Shown one piece after another: positions 17,637 through 26,067 of a stretch of 64,000 nucleotides of DNA. Origin of the DNA: DYIU01 sp038326775. GTDB lineage: Bacteria; Actinomycetota; Geothermincolia; Fen-727; Anoxymicrobiaceae. The DNA is taken from contig JBBQKJ010000004.1 in NCBI GenBank assembly GCA_038326775.1, positions 1 through 64,000 on the forward strand. The letters run 5' to 3'. A program made the translations under genes and the position numbers. The notes beneath the pieces were generated by a model that saw only the letters and a program-made list of their open reading frames with translations, searched no databases and was not told the origin of the DNA. Numbering within the stretch: the first letter of the stretch is position 1; the number at the start of each line of letters is the position of its first letter.

Positions 17637-20600
17637 TTAGAACGAAGCGGGGCGCCCCCCGATGGTGTCCGTGCCCGCGGAGCGGTTGTCCCAGTACATG
17701 GACCTCTCCACTATCACGCCGTGCGCCGCCGTCAGGCTCTCGACCTTGATGCCCGCGCGGTCGTCGGTGATGTGTTCGGCCATGTCATACGTCCTGCGCG
17801 AGTTGGCCGGTACCGTGTCGGTGAACGTCTTGTTGCCGGTCCCGCTGTTGTTGAGGTAGGTCAGCCGCACCTTCACGGGTACGTCGTTGGGGTTCTGCAC
17901 CAGCGTCCAGGTCTCGAACGTCCTCTCGAAGCCGTGGCCGCTCTGCCCGTCCGGCAGCCACCACTGCGAGGCCGGCGCGGACGCGCCGATCGAGTCGTGG
18001 CACGCTTCCCCAAGCCCTGCGTCCCAGTACATGGCACGCTCGGCGATAACGGGCAGGTTGCTCCACACGCGGGTCGAGACGTCCACCCCCGGCAGGGCGT
18101 CGTTCACCCTCACTGTCCTGCGGCTGTTGGCCGGCACGGTCAGCGGCGGCTGTGCGAACTTCCCGCCCGGGGTCATGTAAGTCAGGGTGACCTGCGCGTC
18201 GGCCGGGTTCGGGTTCTGCACCAGCACGTATGTTGTGAATCCCCACGCCGTCGAGCCCTCGGCCAGGTAGTAATCGGTGGCCGGGTCTGTCACGCCGATG
18301 GAGTTATGGCCCTCGCGCCTGTTGTTGCGGTACATGGAGCGCTCGGGGATCACCGGCACGTCCGAGGCCACCTTGATGGAGGCGTCTTTCGCGCCGATGT
18401 CGTCGGCCATGTTGAAGCTCTTGCGCGAATGCGCCGGAACCGTCTTTTTTACCGTCTGCTGTCCCAGGCCGTCGGTCATGTAAGTTACCTGGCAGGTGGC
18501 GTCGGTCGCTCCCGGGTTCTGGATGAGCAGCCAGCACTCGAATCCCCAGGCCGAGGAACCCTCGGCCATGTACCACGTCGTTGCCGGGGCGGTCACCCCG
18601 ATCGAGGAATGGCCCTCCGCTCCCGCGGCGCCTTCCCCACGCCAGTACATGGTGCGGTCGGCGGCGATGGTCTTCCCCTCGAGGCACTCCACCTTTGTCG
18701 AGAAGTCGGAGAGAAGTTCGTCCTCGTTCATCGGGTTGATGGTCACCCGGCTCTCGGGCGGCATCTTGATGTTAGGCCTGCCCACCGGCCCGCCGGGCGT
18801 GTAGTAAGTGACCTTGACCGTCACCGCCTCGGCATTGGGATTGACGACGGAGATGTTTGTGTCGAACCCCCACGCCGTCGAGCCCTCGGCCAGGTACCAC
18901 TTTGAAGATATCGACGGCGGTGGAGGCGGCGGCGGGGCTCCGACCGTGAACCCGTCTTTGAGCGGTATCGGAACCTCGGTAGCAGAGGTGACGCTCACGT
19001 CCCTCAGCCCCAGTTCGGCTCCGGGTTCCACTCGGATCCGGGCTAAGACGTGCGTGTTGTCTACGACCCGCTGAGATCCTGGAACGATCGACACGCCCTC
19101 GCCCAGCGACACCACCGGCGTGGAATCGGTGAAATGCGTGTAGCCTCCTATTATCTGCGCGTCGAGGGTGTCCCCCGGGTTGCCCCATTCGGGAACGCAC
19201 GCCTTCACGTACGGCGGGTCGGCGAAGATGATAGTGCCGCTGTCGCCTACCGCCCATGCGTCGTTGGCGTCGAAGGCGAAGACGGCCCTCAGAGTATTGG
19301 TCGTCGGACTCGTCTGCGGTGTCCAGGTGGCGCCGTCGTAGAAGAGAATCGTGCCGGCTGCCCCCACCGCCCAGACGTGCGTGGCGTCGGCGGCGGAGAC
19401 CCCCAGGAGGTTCTGCGTCGTTCCACTGGCCTGCGTCTGCCATGTCGTCCCACTGTTGTTCGTGTACCTGATGGTACCGCCGTCACCAACCGCCCAGGCA
19501 GTGGTAGTGTTGAGGGCTTTGACAGCCCGGAGGGTATTAGGGGTGTTGCTTGTCTGGGGGCTCCAGTTCGTGCCAGCGTTAGCCGTGTAAAGTATCGTTC
19601 CGGCGGCGCCCACCGCCCAGGCCGTTGTGGTGCTTGCGGCCGAAATGCCGTAGAGGGCGTTCGTATTGCTGGTCACCTGCTCCGTCCACGCGCTCCCGTT
19701 GTAGTAACGTACCCTGCCATTATCCTGGCCGGCCCAAACCCGATTGGCCGCCGCTGCCGCGATGCAGTAGAACGTGCGGCCGGTGACGGATATCGCCGAA
19801 GACCAGGCTGACCCACTCCACTTCCTTACCAGGCCGTTACATGAAGCCCAAGCGTTGGCTGAGTCGAAATATGCCAGTCCGTAGACCGTGTAGTTTCCGG
19901 CGTTCGAAGGGGTCCAGACTTCCCCGCCGTCCGCAGACATCTGCACGTTGCGGTAAGTTGCGCTCACATAAGCCCCTCCCGCCATCACGTTGTCCGCGTC
20001 GCGGCCGCTGACCGCGTTCAGGGCGCCCGTCGTGCCGCCTGTTCGCGGAGTCCAGGTGCCGCCCGTGTTGGTGCTGGTGAGCACCACCTCGTCGCCGGCG
20101 CAGTATATGGTCGTGGTGCTGCGCGCCCAGACGTCGCAGATATCCGAGGTGGTGTTGCTCGTCTGCGGCGTCCAGCTAGAGCCGTTGTTAGTGCTGTACC
20201 GTATGTTGCCGTCCCATCCGACGACCCACAGCCGCGTCGAGCTGATCGCGCTGACGCTGGCGGGCCAGTACTCCCCGGTCATTATGGGGGTGTACGAGGC
20301 GCCGCCGTTGGTGGAGCGGAGCACCGTCCCGTCCCAGTCCACGACGAAGACGTTGCTCGCGCTGTACGCCGAGACCGCCATCGGCGCCCGGGTCGTGTCC
20401 CTCAGGCTCCAGGTGCTGCCGTTGTAGAAAAGCGTCCTGCCCGCGATGGGAAGCGGGGCCTGCCCCACGACCCAGACTGCGCTCGCGCTGTACGCGAACA
20501 CGTCCATGAAGCCTCCGGTGTCGTAGTGCTGTTCGACGTGCCAGCCGCTGGCGTCCCTGTGCAGGACGAGCGCGTGGCTGAAGCCGTCGTAGCCCCCCAC

Positions 20601-21038
20601 CGCGTAGACGTTCGTGTTGCTCAGCGCCGCGACCCCCCAAAGGTCGTAGCCGTAGCCGGTGTCGGGCGCGGTCTCCGCGGTCCAGGTGGCGCCGCCGTTC
20701 GTCGTCCTGAGGATGGTCTTGCCCTCGCCGACGGCCCAGACGTTGCTGGCGTCTATCGGGTCGACCCCGTAGAGGCTCGCGGTGGTGCCGCTCGCCTGCT
20801 CAACGAGCCTGGACCCGTTCCAGAGGATGACCCTGCCGTATTCTCCGACCGACCAGACCGTGGAAGTGCTGAAGGCGGACGTGGAGAACATCAGGTGCCC
20901 TTTCGGCAAGGGGTTCTGCCAGACCCAGGTGTAGGTGCCACCCGTCGCCGCAGAGGCGGCGCCTGCCGAGACCAGTAGCGCCAGCAGTACCAGCATCACT
21001 GCCAGACCCGCGGCTGCGTTTCTGCTTATCCGGAACAT
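17637..21038 (-). CDS. Large secreted beta-propeller surface protein with WYLAEGS-type repeats
   Basis: A 1133-residue exported protein. Residues 1-31 are a Sec signal peptide ending ASA. About 35-630 hold many blade-like repeats of 40-50 residues with VWAVGxxGTILxxxxG..W..Q.S motifs, as in BNR/Ycf48-type propellers. An IPT-like beta domain and a polyproline linker follow. The C-terminal 400 residues comprise four repeats of about 105 residues, each opening with a WYLAEGSTAWGF-like motif and QNPN. These repeats occur in actinobacterial surface proteins; their function is unknown to me. ATG 21038 has GGTTGGGAG upstream; a longer frame to 21110 lacks a signal peptide at its start. No cell-wall anchor is visible. 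It follows the DUF916-like gene, which may anchor it. Confidence 0.8.
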   Translation of the reverse strand: MFRISRNAAAGLAVMLVLLALLVSAGAASAATGGTYTWVWQNPLPKGHLMFSTSAFSTSTVWSVGEYGRVILWNGSRLVEQASGTTASLYGVDPIDASNVWAVGEGKTILRTTNGGATWTAETAPDTGYGYDLWGVAALSNTNVYAVGGYDGFSHALVLHRDASGWHVEQHYDTGGFMDVFAYSASAVWVVGQAPLPIAGRTLFYNGSTWSLRDTTRAPMAVSAYSASNVFVVDWDGTVLRSTNGGASYTPIMTGEYWPASVSAISSTRLWVVGWDGNIRYSTNNGSSWTPQTSNTTSDICDVWARSTTTIYCAGDEVVLTSTNTGGTWTPRTGGTTGALNAVSGRDADNVMAGGAYVSATYRNVQMSADGGEVWTPSNAGNYTVYGLAYFDSANAWASCNGLVRKWSGSAWSSAISVTGRTFYCIAAAAANRVWAGQDNGRVRYYNGSAWTEQVTSNTNALYGISAASTTTAWAVGAAGTILYTANAGTNWSPQTSNTPNTLRAVKALNTTTAWAVGDGGTIRYTNNSGTTWQTQASGTTQNLLGVSAADATHVWAVGAAGTILFYDGATWTPQTSPTTNTLRAVFAFDANDAWAVGDSGTIIFADPPYVKACVPEWGNPGDTLDAQIIGGYTHFTDSTPVVSLGEGVSIVPGSQRVVDNTHVLARIRVEPGAELGLRDVSVTSATEVPIPLKDGFTVGAPPPPPPPSISSKWYLAEGSTAWGFDTNISVVNPNAEAVTVKVTYYTPGGPVGRPNIKMPPESRVTINPMNEDELLSDFSTKVECLEGKTIAADRTMYWRGEGAAGAEGHSSIGVTAPATTWYMAEGSSAWGFECWLLIQNPGATDATCQVTYMTDGLGQQTVKKTVPAHSRKSFNMADDIGAKDASIKVASDVPVIPERSMYRNNRREGHNSIGVTDPATDYYLAEGSTAWGFTTYVLVQNPNPADAQVTLTYMTPGGKFAQPPLTVPANSRRTVRVNDALPGVDVSTRVWSNLPVIAERAMYWDAGLGEACHDSIGASAPASQWWLPDGQSGHGFERTFETWTLVQNPNDVPVKVRLTYLNNSGTGNKTFTDTVPANSRRTYDMAEHITDDRAGIKVESLTAAHGVIVERSMYWDNRSAGTDTIGGRPASF

Positions 21039-21088
21039 CTCCCAACCTCTCTCACGCGTCGTTTCTCCACACCATCCATAACGCCGGC

Positions 21089-21108
21089 GAAGGCCTCCGG
21101 GAGCCTTC
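21089..21108 (-). other. Small hairpin in the leader of the propeller gene
   Basis: GAAGGC (21089-21094) and GCCTTC (21103-21108) form a 6-bp stem around an 8-base loop, 50 bases before the start codon. Its role, if any, is unknown. Confidence 0.25.
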
Positions 21109-21166
21109 ATGCCACATCATTAACAGTATCGGCAACCAGCCTCAACCACGATAACCTCAAAAGCAG

Positions 21167-22342
21167 CTAGAACAGGCGTTCGGGGCGCCCGTTGGGGAGG
21201 TCGTCGGTGCCGTCCGGCGGCCTGCCGTCAGCCTGCGCCGTTTCTTCCTCGGTGGCGTCCACCTCCCGTACGCCGTGCGACTCGCGTTCCCTGTCTTCTA
21301 TCTCGTCGGTCTCGGAGGCCGGCTGCCCGGAACCCTCCGTTTCTTCCGGTACTGTAGATTCCCCATCTGTGTCCTCATCAACGGGAGCCTTGGCCTCTCC
21401 ATCGCCTTTTTTCTTCCGTTTCCGGCGCAACCACTTCAGCAGGATGACCAGAGCGGTGATAATGGCAACAAGCCCCAGCAATACAGCCAACCAGGACAAT
21501 GGATACTGGTGGAAGGTGCCCTCTTTGGTCACAGTTGTATCAAAGACATCCAGGCTGGGCCCGTACGAGACCTCGGCGCGCACCTTGTACGAGCCGAGCA
21601 GGGGTGGGTTGGGTAGCGTCGCGTCCAGGTAGCGGGTCGTTCCGGGTAGGACGGTTATTTCACCAAGCCGTACACTTCCGGTTCCCCATCCAAAGGTCGG
21701 GGCATAGGTCAGTTTTCCTTTGACAGTGAGATGAACGTTTCCTTCGTTCTTGACGACCACACGTGCGTGAGTGACCCTCTTCGGCAGCCCCAGAACCTTG
21801 CGGCTCGGCCAGAACCAACTGCTCGTCACCGACACCGACTCGATTTTCCCCTTGCGGACTATCTCTCCAGGTACCGTTACCAGAATGGTTGAGCCTATTC
21901 TCCCCCGCGCTTTGACCTCCCCTTCCCTGGTCGGTACCGTTTGCTCGAAGAATACTACTGCATAGTGGCCACCGGGTTCGGCGTCAGCGGGTACCGACAG
22001 GACGAACTTCTTACTCCCGGTTGTCCCCGCCGGCACCAGCAACTCAGGCGCTTCTGTACTGATCCATTTAGCGCAGGAGTATGTATAATGCCCGGGTTCC
22101 TTGAAAACGAAATCGTTATTGGATTTGATCAGATAATCCATGTTGTAGACCTTGAACACCTGATCGGCCGTCCCGGTGTTCCTTACATTTATGGCAAACT
22201 CCTGGTTGGTCCCGGGAATCACATTGAGCTCTATCTTCGAAGGGAACACTGCAACGTCAAAAGGGGCCTGGGCCACGCAGGCGGTGATCTCGAGTAGAAG
22301 CAAGAGGCTCGTAAGCACGACCAGAAGAAGGGGTCTCTTCAC
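21167..22342 (-). CDS. Membrane-anchored DUF916-like surface protein (WxLIP-like)
   Basis: A 391-residue exported protein. It has a signal peptide (about 1-24), two Ig-like beta domains (about 30-150 with NVIPGTNQEFAINVRNTG, and 165-275), a membrane helix (about 284-308, SWLAVLLGLVAIITALVILL), a KWLRRKRKKK stop-transfer cluster and an acidic cytoplasmic tail rich in Glu and Asp. This order resembles DUF916/DUF3324 proteins that, with WxL proteins, form Firmicutes cell-surface complexes. The GTG at 22342 has AGGAGAG upstream. It lies between two small exported paralogs (upstream) and the large propeller protein (downstream), all on the minus strand, consistent with a surface-assembly cluster. 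The WxL analogy is inference. Confidence 0.7.
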   Translation of the reverse strand: MKRPLLLVVLTSLLLLLEITACVAQAPFDVAVFPSKIELNVIPGTNQEFAINVRNTGTADQVFKVYNMDYLIKSNNDFVFKEPGHYTYSCAKWISTEAPELLVPAGTTGSKKFVLSVPADAEPGGHYAVVFFEQTVPTREGEVKARGRIGSTILVTVPGEIVRKGKIESVSVTSSWFWPSRKVLGLPKRVTHARVVVKNEGNVHLTVKGKLTYAPTFGWGTGSVRLGEITVLPGTTRYLDATLPNPPLLGSYKVRAEVSYGPSLDVFDTTVTKEGTFHQYPLSWLAVLLGLVAIITALVILLKWLRRKRKKKGDGEAKAPVDEDTDGESTVPEETEGSGQPASETDEIEDRERESHGVREVDATEEETAQADGRPPDGTDDLPNGRPERLF

Positions 22343-22358
22343 GCTATCTCTCCTAGAA

Positions 22359-22392
22359 AAGGAATCAAGAGGCTTTCACCTCTTGATTCCTT
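22359..22392 (-). terminator. Strong hairpin between the small exported protein and DUF916-like genes
   Basis: Arms 22359-22372 and 22379-22392 form a perfect 14-bp stem with a 6-base loop. On the minus strand the stem is followed by TTTTC and, immediately, by the ribosome site of the DUF916-like gene. It probably terminates most transcripts from the highly exported small protein and sets a lower level for the downstream gene. Confidence 0.75.
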
Positions 22393-22415
22393 GCTGTTCT
22401 TCACATTCCTTCAAG

Positions 22416-22432
22416 GGGCGCATTTTGCGCCC
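22416..22432 (-). terminator. Second hairpin after the small exported protein gene
   Basis: GGGCGC (22416-22421) and GCGCCC (22427-22432) form a 6-bp GC stem with an A-rich minus-strand loop, 18 bases after the stop codon. No U-tract follows, so it may stabilise the mRNA 3' end rather than terminate. Confidence 0.45.
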
Positions 22433-22449
22433 AGGGGCCTTCGAAGAGA

Positions 22450-22980
22450 TTACGGATTCAAGACAGTGTACGTGTGTGTCGCAGTATAGCTGGCCGGCTG
22501 AATGTCCCAGTCGATGAGCAGCGAGTAACGCACGTCCAGTGTCCGGTTTGCGCCCCTGAGGCCGTGGGCTAACTGTGTTCCAGGTGTGCTTGCGAATTCG
22601 GCGTAGCTACTCACATCCAAAGTAACACCGGTGCTAGCGCTCTCCCCTTGGAACTTGAAGTTCGCGCTGGGAATATTAAAGCCACCCCCGGAAAGGTCAC
22701 CGCCCTTGGTGACACTCAGGTTCCAGGCCTTGTTGCTGTTCACGCGCAGGGACAGTACCTTTGACGTATCCGCAACGGGTGTGTCAACAGGCGCAAGATC
22801 ACCGTAGGCGACCGGCGATCCTGAGGTGATGGTTAGCTGCGCGGTCGATGCTACCGCCGCCGTGACACCAACATTTTTGCTGTCGGTGTTGGCCGCGAAC
22901 GACCCGGAGCCCATGAACGCCATGAACGCCGCTACCAGTATCACCCCGATCAGCGCCATCATCTTCATCCTCTTACTCAT
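22450..22980 (-). CDS. Small exported beta-sandwich surface protein (paralog 1)
   Basis: A 176-residue protein with a clear signal peptide (MSKRMKMMALIGVILVAAF to the SFAA cleavage region). The mature part has VASTAQLTITSGSPVAYGDLAP, an SNKAWNLSVTKGGDLSGGG core and a C-terminal TATHTYTVLNP strand. The mature domain is clearly related to the protein at 23224-23847, sharing the NSNKxW, T.xGDL and YxATHTYTxL positions. Architecture resembles WxL-type or spore-coat-U-like secreted beta-sandwich domains, but I cannot name the family. ATG 22980 has AAGGAGGT upstream; a longer open frame to 23154 is non-coding leader. Two hairpins follow the gene, suggesting strong, independently controlled expression. 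Confidence 0.75.
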   Translation of the reverse strand: MSKRMKMMALIGVILVAAFMAFMGSGSFAANTDSKNVGVTAAVASTAQLTITSGSPVAYGDLAPVDTPVADTSKVLSLRVNSNKAWNLSVTKGGDLSGGGFNIPSANFKFQGESASTGVTLDVSSYAEFASTPGTQLAHGLRGANRTLDVRYSLLIDWDIQPASYTATHTYTVLNP

Positions 22981-23192
22981 TTTCTGCAACCTCCTTGACA
23001 GTCGGCCGGGTGCGTAGAAGTAAAATCTGAAAAGTGCGATTGATCCCCGAGCGCCCGGCCTGGGCGAACGATTCGCTCTATATATCGAGTTCGATGCTCC
23101 GTGGCTGAAGTCCTTGGGCATGCGAATGGACGAATGGGGGAGGATTAGTAACAAATACGGGTGATACAGGAACGAATCCGCGAGCTCGAGGG

Positions 23193-23228
23193 GGTGGAAA
23201 TCCGCCTTGAGGTGGAAATCCGCCTAGA
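23193..23228. repeat. Tandem 18-base duplication at the end of the lipoprotein gene
   Basis: Two adjacent copies (23193-23210, 23211-23228) of GGTGGAAATCCGCCTTGA, differing at one position, span the 3' end and stop codon of the gene at 23224. Each copy could form a small GGTGGA/TCCGCC hairpin. Confidence 0.7.
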
Positions 23229-23847
23229 TCTGCAGCGCGGTGTACGTGTGGGTCGCCGAATAGGCGTCCGGCTCGAGCTCCCAGGGGATGGTCAGGCTGT
23301 AGTTGATAGTGGTGGCAAGGCCGCTTCCGCGGGTCCCCTCGGCTACGCGCACATTGGCGCCGAACTGGGTCCCGGCCGGGGCCTCGTATGCGGTCTTGCC
23401 GGCGGGCCCCGTAGCGGAGAACGTAAAGTTGGCGGAAGGGACCGTCTGCGCTCCGACTCGCAGGTCGCCGTCCTTGGTGACCAGTATCCTCCACGGCTTA
23501 TTGCTGTTGATGGTGGCGGCTATGGACTGCGTGTAAGGCGCTTCTCTCGGCTGGAGCATCCCTCCACCGAAGTTTACCGTGGGCGTCGACATGGTCAGCT
23601 GAATGCTCGGTGGCGCCGCCGCCTGCCTGGCCTCGGAATCTTCCTGTGGGGTGGATCCCGCGTCCGGCACGGGAGCCGTCTCGGCGGGGGCGTCGACCTC
23701 CCGGGTGACGTTGCCCGCCGGCGCGCTGCTCATCGGCGGTTCCGTCCCGGTCTGCGCGCGGACGAGCGCGCCGCAGCCGAGCAGCAGCCAGGCTCCCACC
23801 GTTATGACGGTACAAGCGACCAGGGCCGTTCTTGTCTTTTGTGGCAT
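23224..23847 (-). CDS. Putative lipoprotein with the same beta-sandwich domain (paralog 2)
   Basis: A 207-residue exported protein. The N-terminus (MPQKTRTALVACTVITVGAW) leads into a lipobox, LLLGC, with the modifiable cysteine at residue 25, so it is probably lipid-anchored. A Pro/Ala/Glu-rich linker follows (about 30-85). The C-terminal domain parallels paralog 1: SNKPWRILVTKDGDLRVGAQ and SATHTYTALQI. ATG 23847 has AGAGG upstream; the longer frame to 23901 would bury the signal sequence. It is the first gene of the surface cluster. One paralog looks secreted and the other lipid-anchored, which may reflect an anchor-and-subunit relationship. Confidence 0.7.
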   Translation of the reverse strand: MPQKTRTALVACTVITVGAWLLLGCGALVRAQTGTEPPMSSAPAGNVTREVDAPAETAPVPDAGSTPQEDSEARQAAAPPSIQLTMSTPTVNFGGGMLQPREAPYTQSIAATINSNKPWRILVTKDGDLRVGAQTVPSANFTFSATGPAGKTAYEAPAGTQFGANVRVAEGTRGSGLATTINYSLTIPWELEPDAYSATHTYTALQI

Positions 23848-23949
23848 CAGATGAAACCTCTGTCGGCGGGCTCCGGCCGGCGGCGGCAACAGGTCATCCA
23901 AGAGTCCGACAACGATTATATAACGATTGGGAGGGCCGGGCAGCCCCGG

Positions 23950-24711
23950 TTACTTGATGCCGAGCTTCTGCTTGACCGCCCGGAGGTAGGAATCGCTCAC
24001 GCGCACCTCGGAGCTCTTGTCGTCCGCCATCACGATGACCATGTTCTTCCGGGAGTCGCGGGTGAGCTTGAAGACGCGGTCTGTGTTGATGATGTAAGAG
24101 CGGTGCACGCGCATGAACCTGCCGGTCGGCTCGAGCCTCTCGTCGAGCTCGCCGATGCTGAAGCTGGTGAGGAACCTCCTGTTGCGCGTGTGAGCATAAG
24201 CGTACTTGCCGGACGCCTCGACGAAGTATATCTGCTCGAGCGGGACCAGGTACGTGTCGTCGCCGATGCGGACCGAAAGCCGCTCGGGAGCGGAGCCGCT
24301 CGTTCGCGGCCCGGCCCCGGCTCCCACGTCCGCGCGCGCGAGTATCTTCCGGATTCGGGCCTCGAGTTCCAGGTTCTTGAACGGCTTGACCACGTAGTCG
24401 TCGGCGCCCTTCAGGCCCTGAACCACCACGGTCTCGTCGCCCACCGCGGAAAGGAACAGTATCGGCATCTCGCCGAGGGAGGGGCTTGAGCGGATTTCCC
24501 TCATGACGTCGAGCCCGCTCTTCCCGGGCATCAAGACGTCAAGCACTATGAGGTCGGGGCGTTCCGCCTCCGCTATCCTGAGCCCATCGTTCGGGTCATC
24601 ACAGACGGTCACCCGGAACCCGTCCATGGTAAGGATGGTATCGAGCAACTGGAGCATGTCGACATCGTCGTCTATGACCAGTAGATGGGGGACCCTTTCT
24701 TCCGCTGCCAC
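23950..24711 (-). CDS. LytTR-type response regulator (REC-LytTR)
   Basis: A 253-residue DNA-binding response regulator. The receiver domain (1-125) has the acidic pocket IDDDVDML, phospho-acceptor D58 in VLDVLMPGKSGLD and the conserved lysine in VVKPFKNLEL. The C-terminal LytTR domain (about 150-250) contains YFVEASGKYAYAHT and FMRVHRSYIINTDRV, typical of AgrA/LytR regulators. It starts at GTG 24711 with GGCGG upstream. No sensor kinase is adjacent. It sits just upstream (in map terms, head to tail on the minus strand) of the surface-protein genes, so it may regulate them, but the 100-base gap and separate transcription make this inference only. Confidence 0.88.
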   Translation of the reverse strand: MAAEERVPHLLVIDDDVDMLQLLDTILTMDGFRVTVCDDPNDGLRIAEAERPDLIVLDVLMPGKSGLDVMREIRSSPSLGEMPILFLSAVGDETVVVQGLKGADDYVVKPFKNLELEARIRKILARADVGAGAGPRTSGSAPERLSVRIGDDTYLVPLEQIYFVEASGKYAYAHTRNRRFLTSFSIGELDERLEPTGRFMRVHRSYIINTDRVFKLTRDSRKNMVIVMADDKSSEVRVSDSYLRAVKQKLGIK

Positions 24712-24808
24712 AATGCACCGCCTTTGCCCTCACTATTATATCAGCCGCCGTGCCGGGCTCCGCAACGCCGGAGCGCCCCTCAGGCCGCGCCGTCGCCAGG
24801 ACCGGGTT

Positions 24809-25165
24809 TCACATCCCCGCTCGCGCGCGGGCCCGCCGGAAGCACTCGTCCATGTCGCAAGCGATCTCTGTCTCTGTCCACGAACCGAAGACCCTGGCCT
24901 GGCCCGATTCGTCCGGAAGGGCCCTGGCTTCGGCCCAGGCGAACGCCCGTATCTCTTCGGTCAGGCCTTCGGCCTCGTCGCCGGACAGCTTCCTCTCCAT
25001 GTAGAGCATCGTGCGCGGGAAATGCTCCCCGAGAAGCGCGCTGAACTCCGCGAGCACGGCGGGGTCCACGGTGCCAAGTGACGCGTTCTTCATTATTGCG
25101 AGCTCGAGGGCCAGGAACCGTACGTAGCGATCCCTCGCCTCCTCGCTCGGCCACGGCGCGGTCAA
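24809..25165 (-). CDS. Conserved small protein of unknown function
   Basis: I do not recognise this family. From TTG 25165, preceded by GGGGAGGGG, it encodes 118 residues, mostly helical and acidic, with segments ARDRYVRFLALELAIMKNAS, SALLGEHFPRTMLYMERKL and EIRAFAWAEARALPDES. The frame is open further upstream to 25282, but that part is not protein-like. Cytoplasmic, without membrane segments or metal motifs. It is followed after about 97 bases by the LytTR regulator on the same strand. Confidence 0.5.
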   Translation of the reverse strand: MTAPWPSEEARDRYVRFLALELAIMKNASLGTVDPAVLAEFSALLGEHFPRTMLYMERKLSGDEAEGLTEEIRAFAWAEARALPDESGQARVFGSWTETEIACDMDECFRRARARAGM

Positions 25166-25308
25166 TGCCCCTCCCCTCAAGAGCGTGCAGGTAGAATGAT
25201 AAAAGTCACCGCCCTTTATGATAGTACAAGCGCCCGGGTTCCGCACCGGGCCGCGGGCGCGGTTTTGAGAAACCCGCGTCAACTGGTGGGCTTGCGGGTC
25301 CGATTTGG

Positions 25309-25314
25309 TAGAAT
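25309..25314 (+). promoter_or_regulatory. Possible -10 box for the triple zinc-ribbon gene
   Basis: TAGAAT lies 40 bases before the start codon at 25354. The -35 region is not convincing. Confidence 0.3.
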
Positions 25315-25353
25315 GAACGCAGGTTCGCGTCCTAGCCGTGGAAGGAGACTCCG

Positions 25354-26046
25354 ATGGCCGACACCGGTATCAAGCCCCAGAAAGAGATAAACAGGCTCAA
25401 GACCCTCATCAGGAAACTCGAAAGGGACAAGGACAGGATGTACCCCGAGTTGGGCCGGCTCACCTACGGGGAGTTCCTCGAAGGCAGGCTGAGCGACCCG
25501 GCTCTCGGCGAGTACTGCGAGCGCCTGAAAGCGATGGACGCCCAGGTGGGGGAGGCGAACGCGCAGGTAGCTGGCCTCCAGGCCCAGGTCCAGCAGATGA
25601 AGGCCGGCCCGCCTCCGCCTCAGCCAGCGGCCGCGGTCGCCTGCACTTCATGCGGGGCCGCCGTGACGCCGGGGTTGAAGTTCTGCGGGAACTGCGGGGC
25701 CGTGATGGCCGCCGGCGCGCCCTCACCCGGCGGGGGTCCGCCCTGCCCCTCGTGCGGCAGGCCTGTCGCTCCCGGAACGCGTTTCTGCGGCGAGTGCGGC
25801 CAGCCCGTTCCGGCCGTGCCTCCCTCCGCGCCCGTGCCGCCACCGCCACCGGCCGCGGCGCCACAACCTGTGCCGTCTCCCGCGCCCGCGCCGCCGCCTC
25901 CTCCGCCCGCTGCGCCCGTTCCCGCGCCCGCGCCGCCGCCCGCTGAGCCCGCGCCGACAGAGCCGGGGAAGTGCCCGGCCTGCGGGGCGCCGGTAGAGGA
26001 AGAGGGAGCCGCGTTCTGCGGCGAGTGCGGGGCCAGGATCGCCTGA
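25354..26046 (+). CDS. Coiled-coil protein with three zinc ribbons
   Basis: A 230-residue protein. Residues 1-90 are helical with heptad-like charge and a QVGEANAQVAGLQAQVQQM coiled coil. Three zinc ribbons follow: CTSCGAAVTPGLKFCGNCG, CPSCGRPVAPGTRFCGECG and, at the extreme C-terminus, CPACGAPVEEEGAAFCGECG. A 60-residue Pro/Ala linker separates the second and third. Such double-zinc-ribbon proteins usually mediate protein contacts; no enzymatic domain is present. The start ATG follows GGAAGGAGA. A related C-terminal ribbon occurs in the protein at 28275-29141. It lies 21 bases upstream of the epimerase-like gene, probably cotranscribed. Confidence 0.75.
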   Translation: MADTGIKPQKEINRLKTLIRKLERDKDRMYPELGRLTYGEFLEGRLSDPALGEYCERLKAMDAQVGEANAQVAGLQAQVQQMKAGPPPPQPAAAVACTSCGAAVTPGLKFCGNCGAVMAAGAPSPGGGPPCPSCGRPVAPGTRFCGECGQPVPAVPPSAPVPPPPPAAAPQPVPSPAPAPPPPPPAAPVPAPAPPPAEPAPTEPGKCPACGAPVEEEGAAFCGECGARIA

Positions 26047-26067
26047 CCGGGCAGAAGGAGTGGGCGC

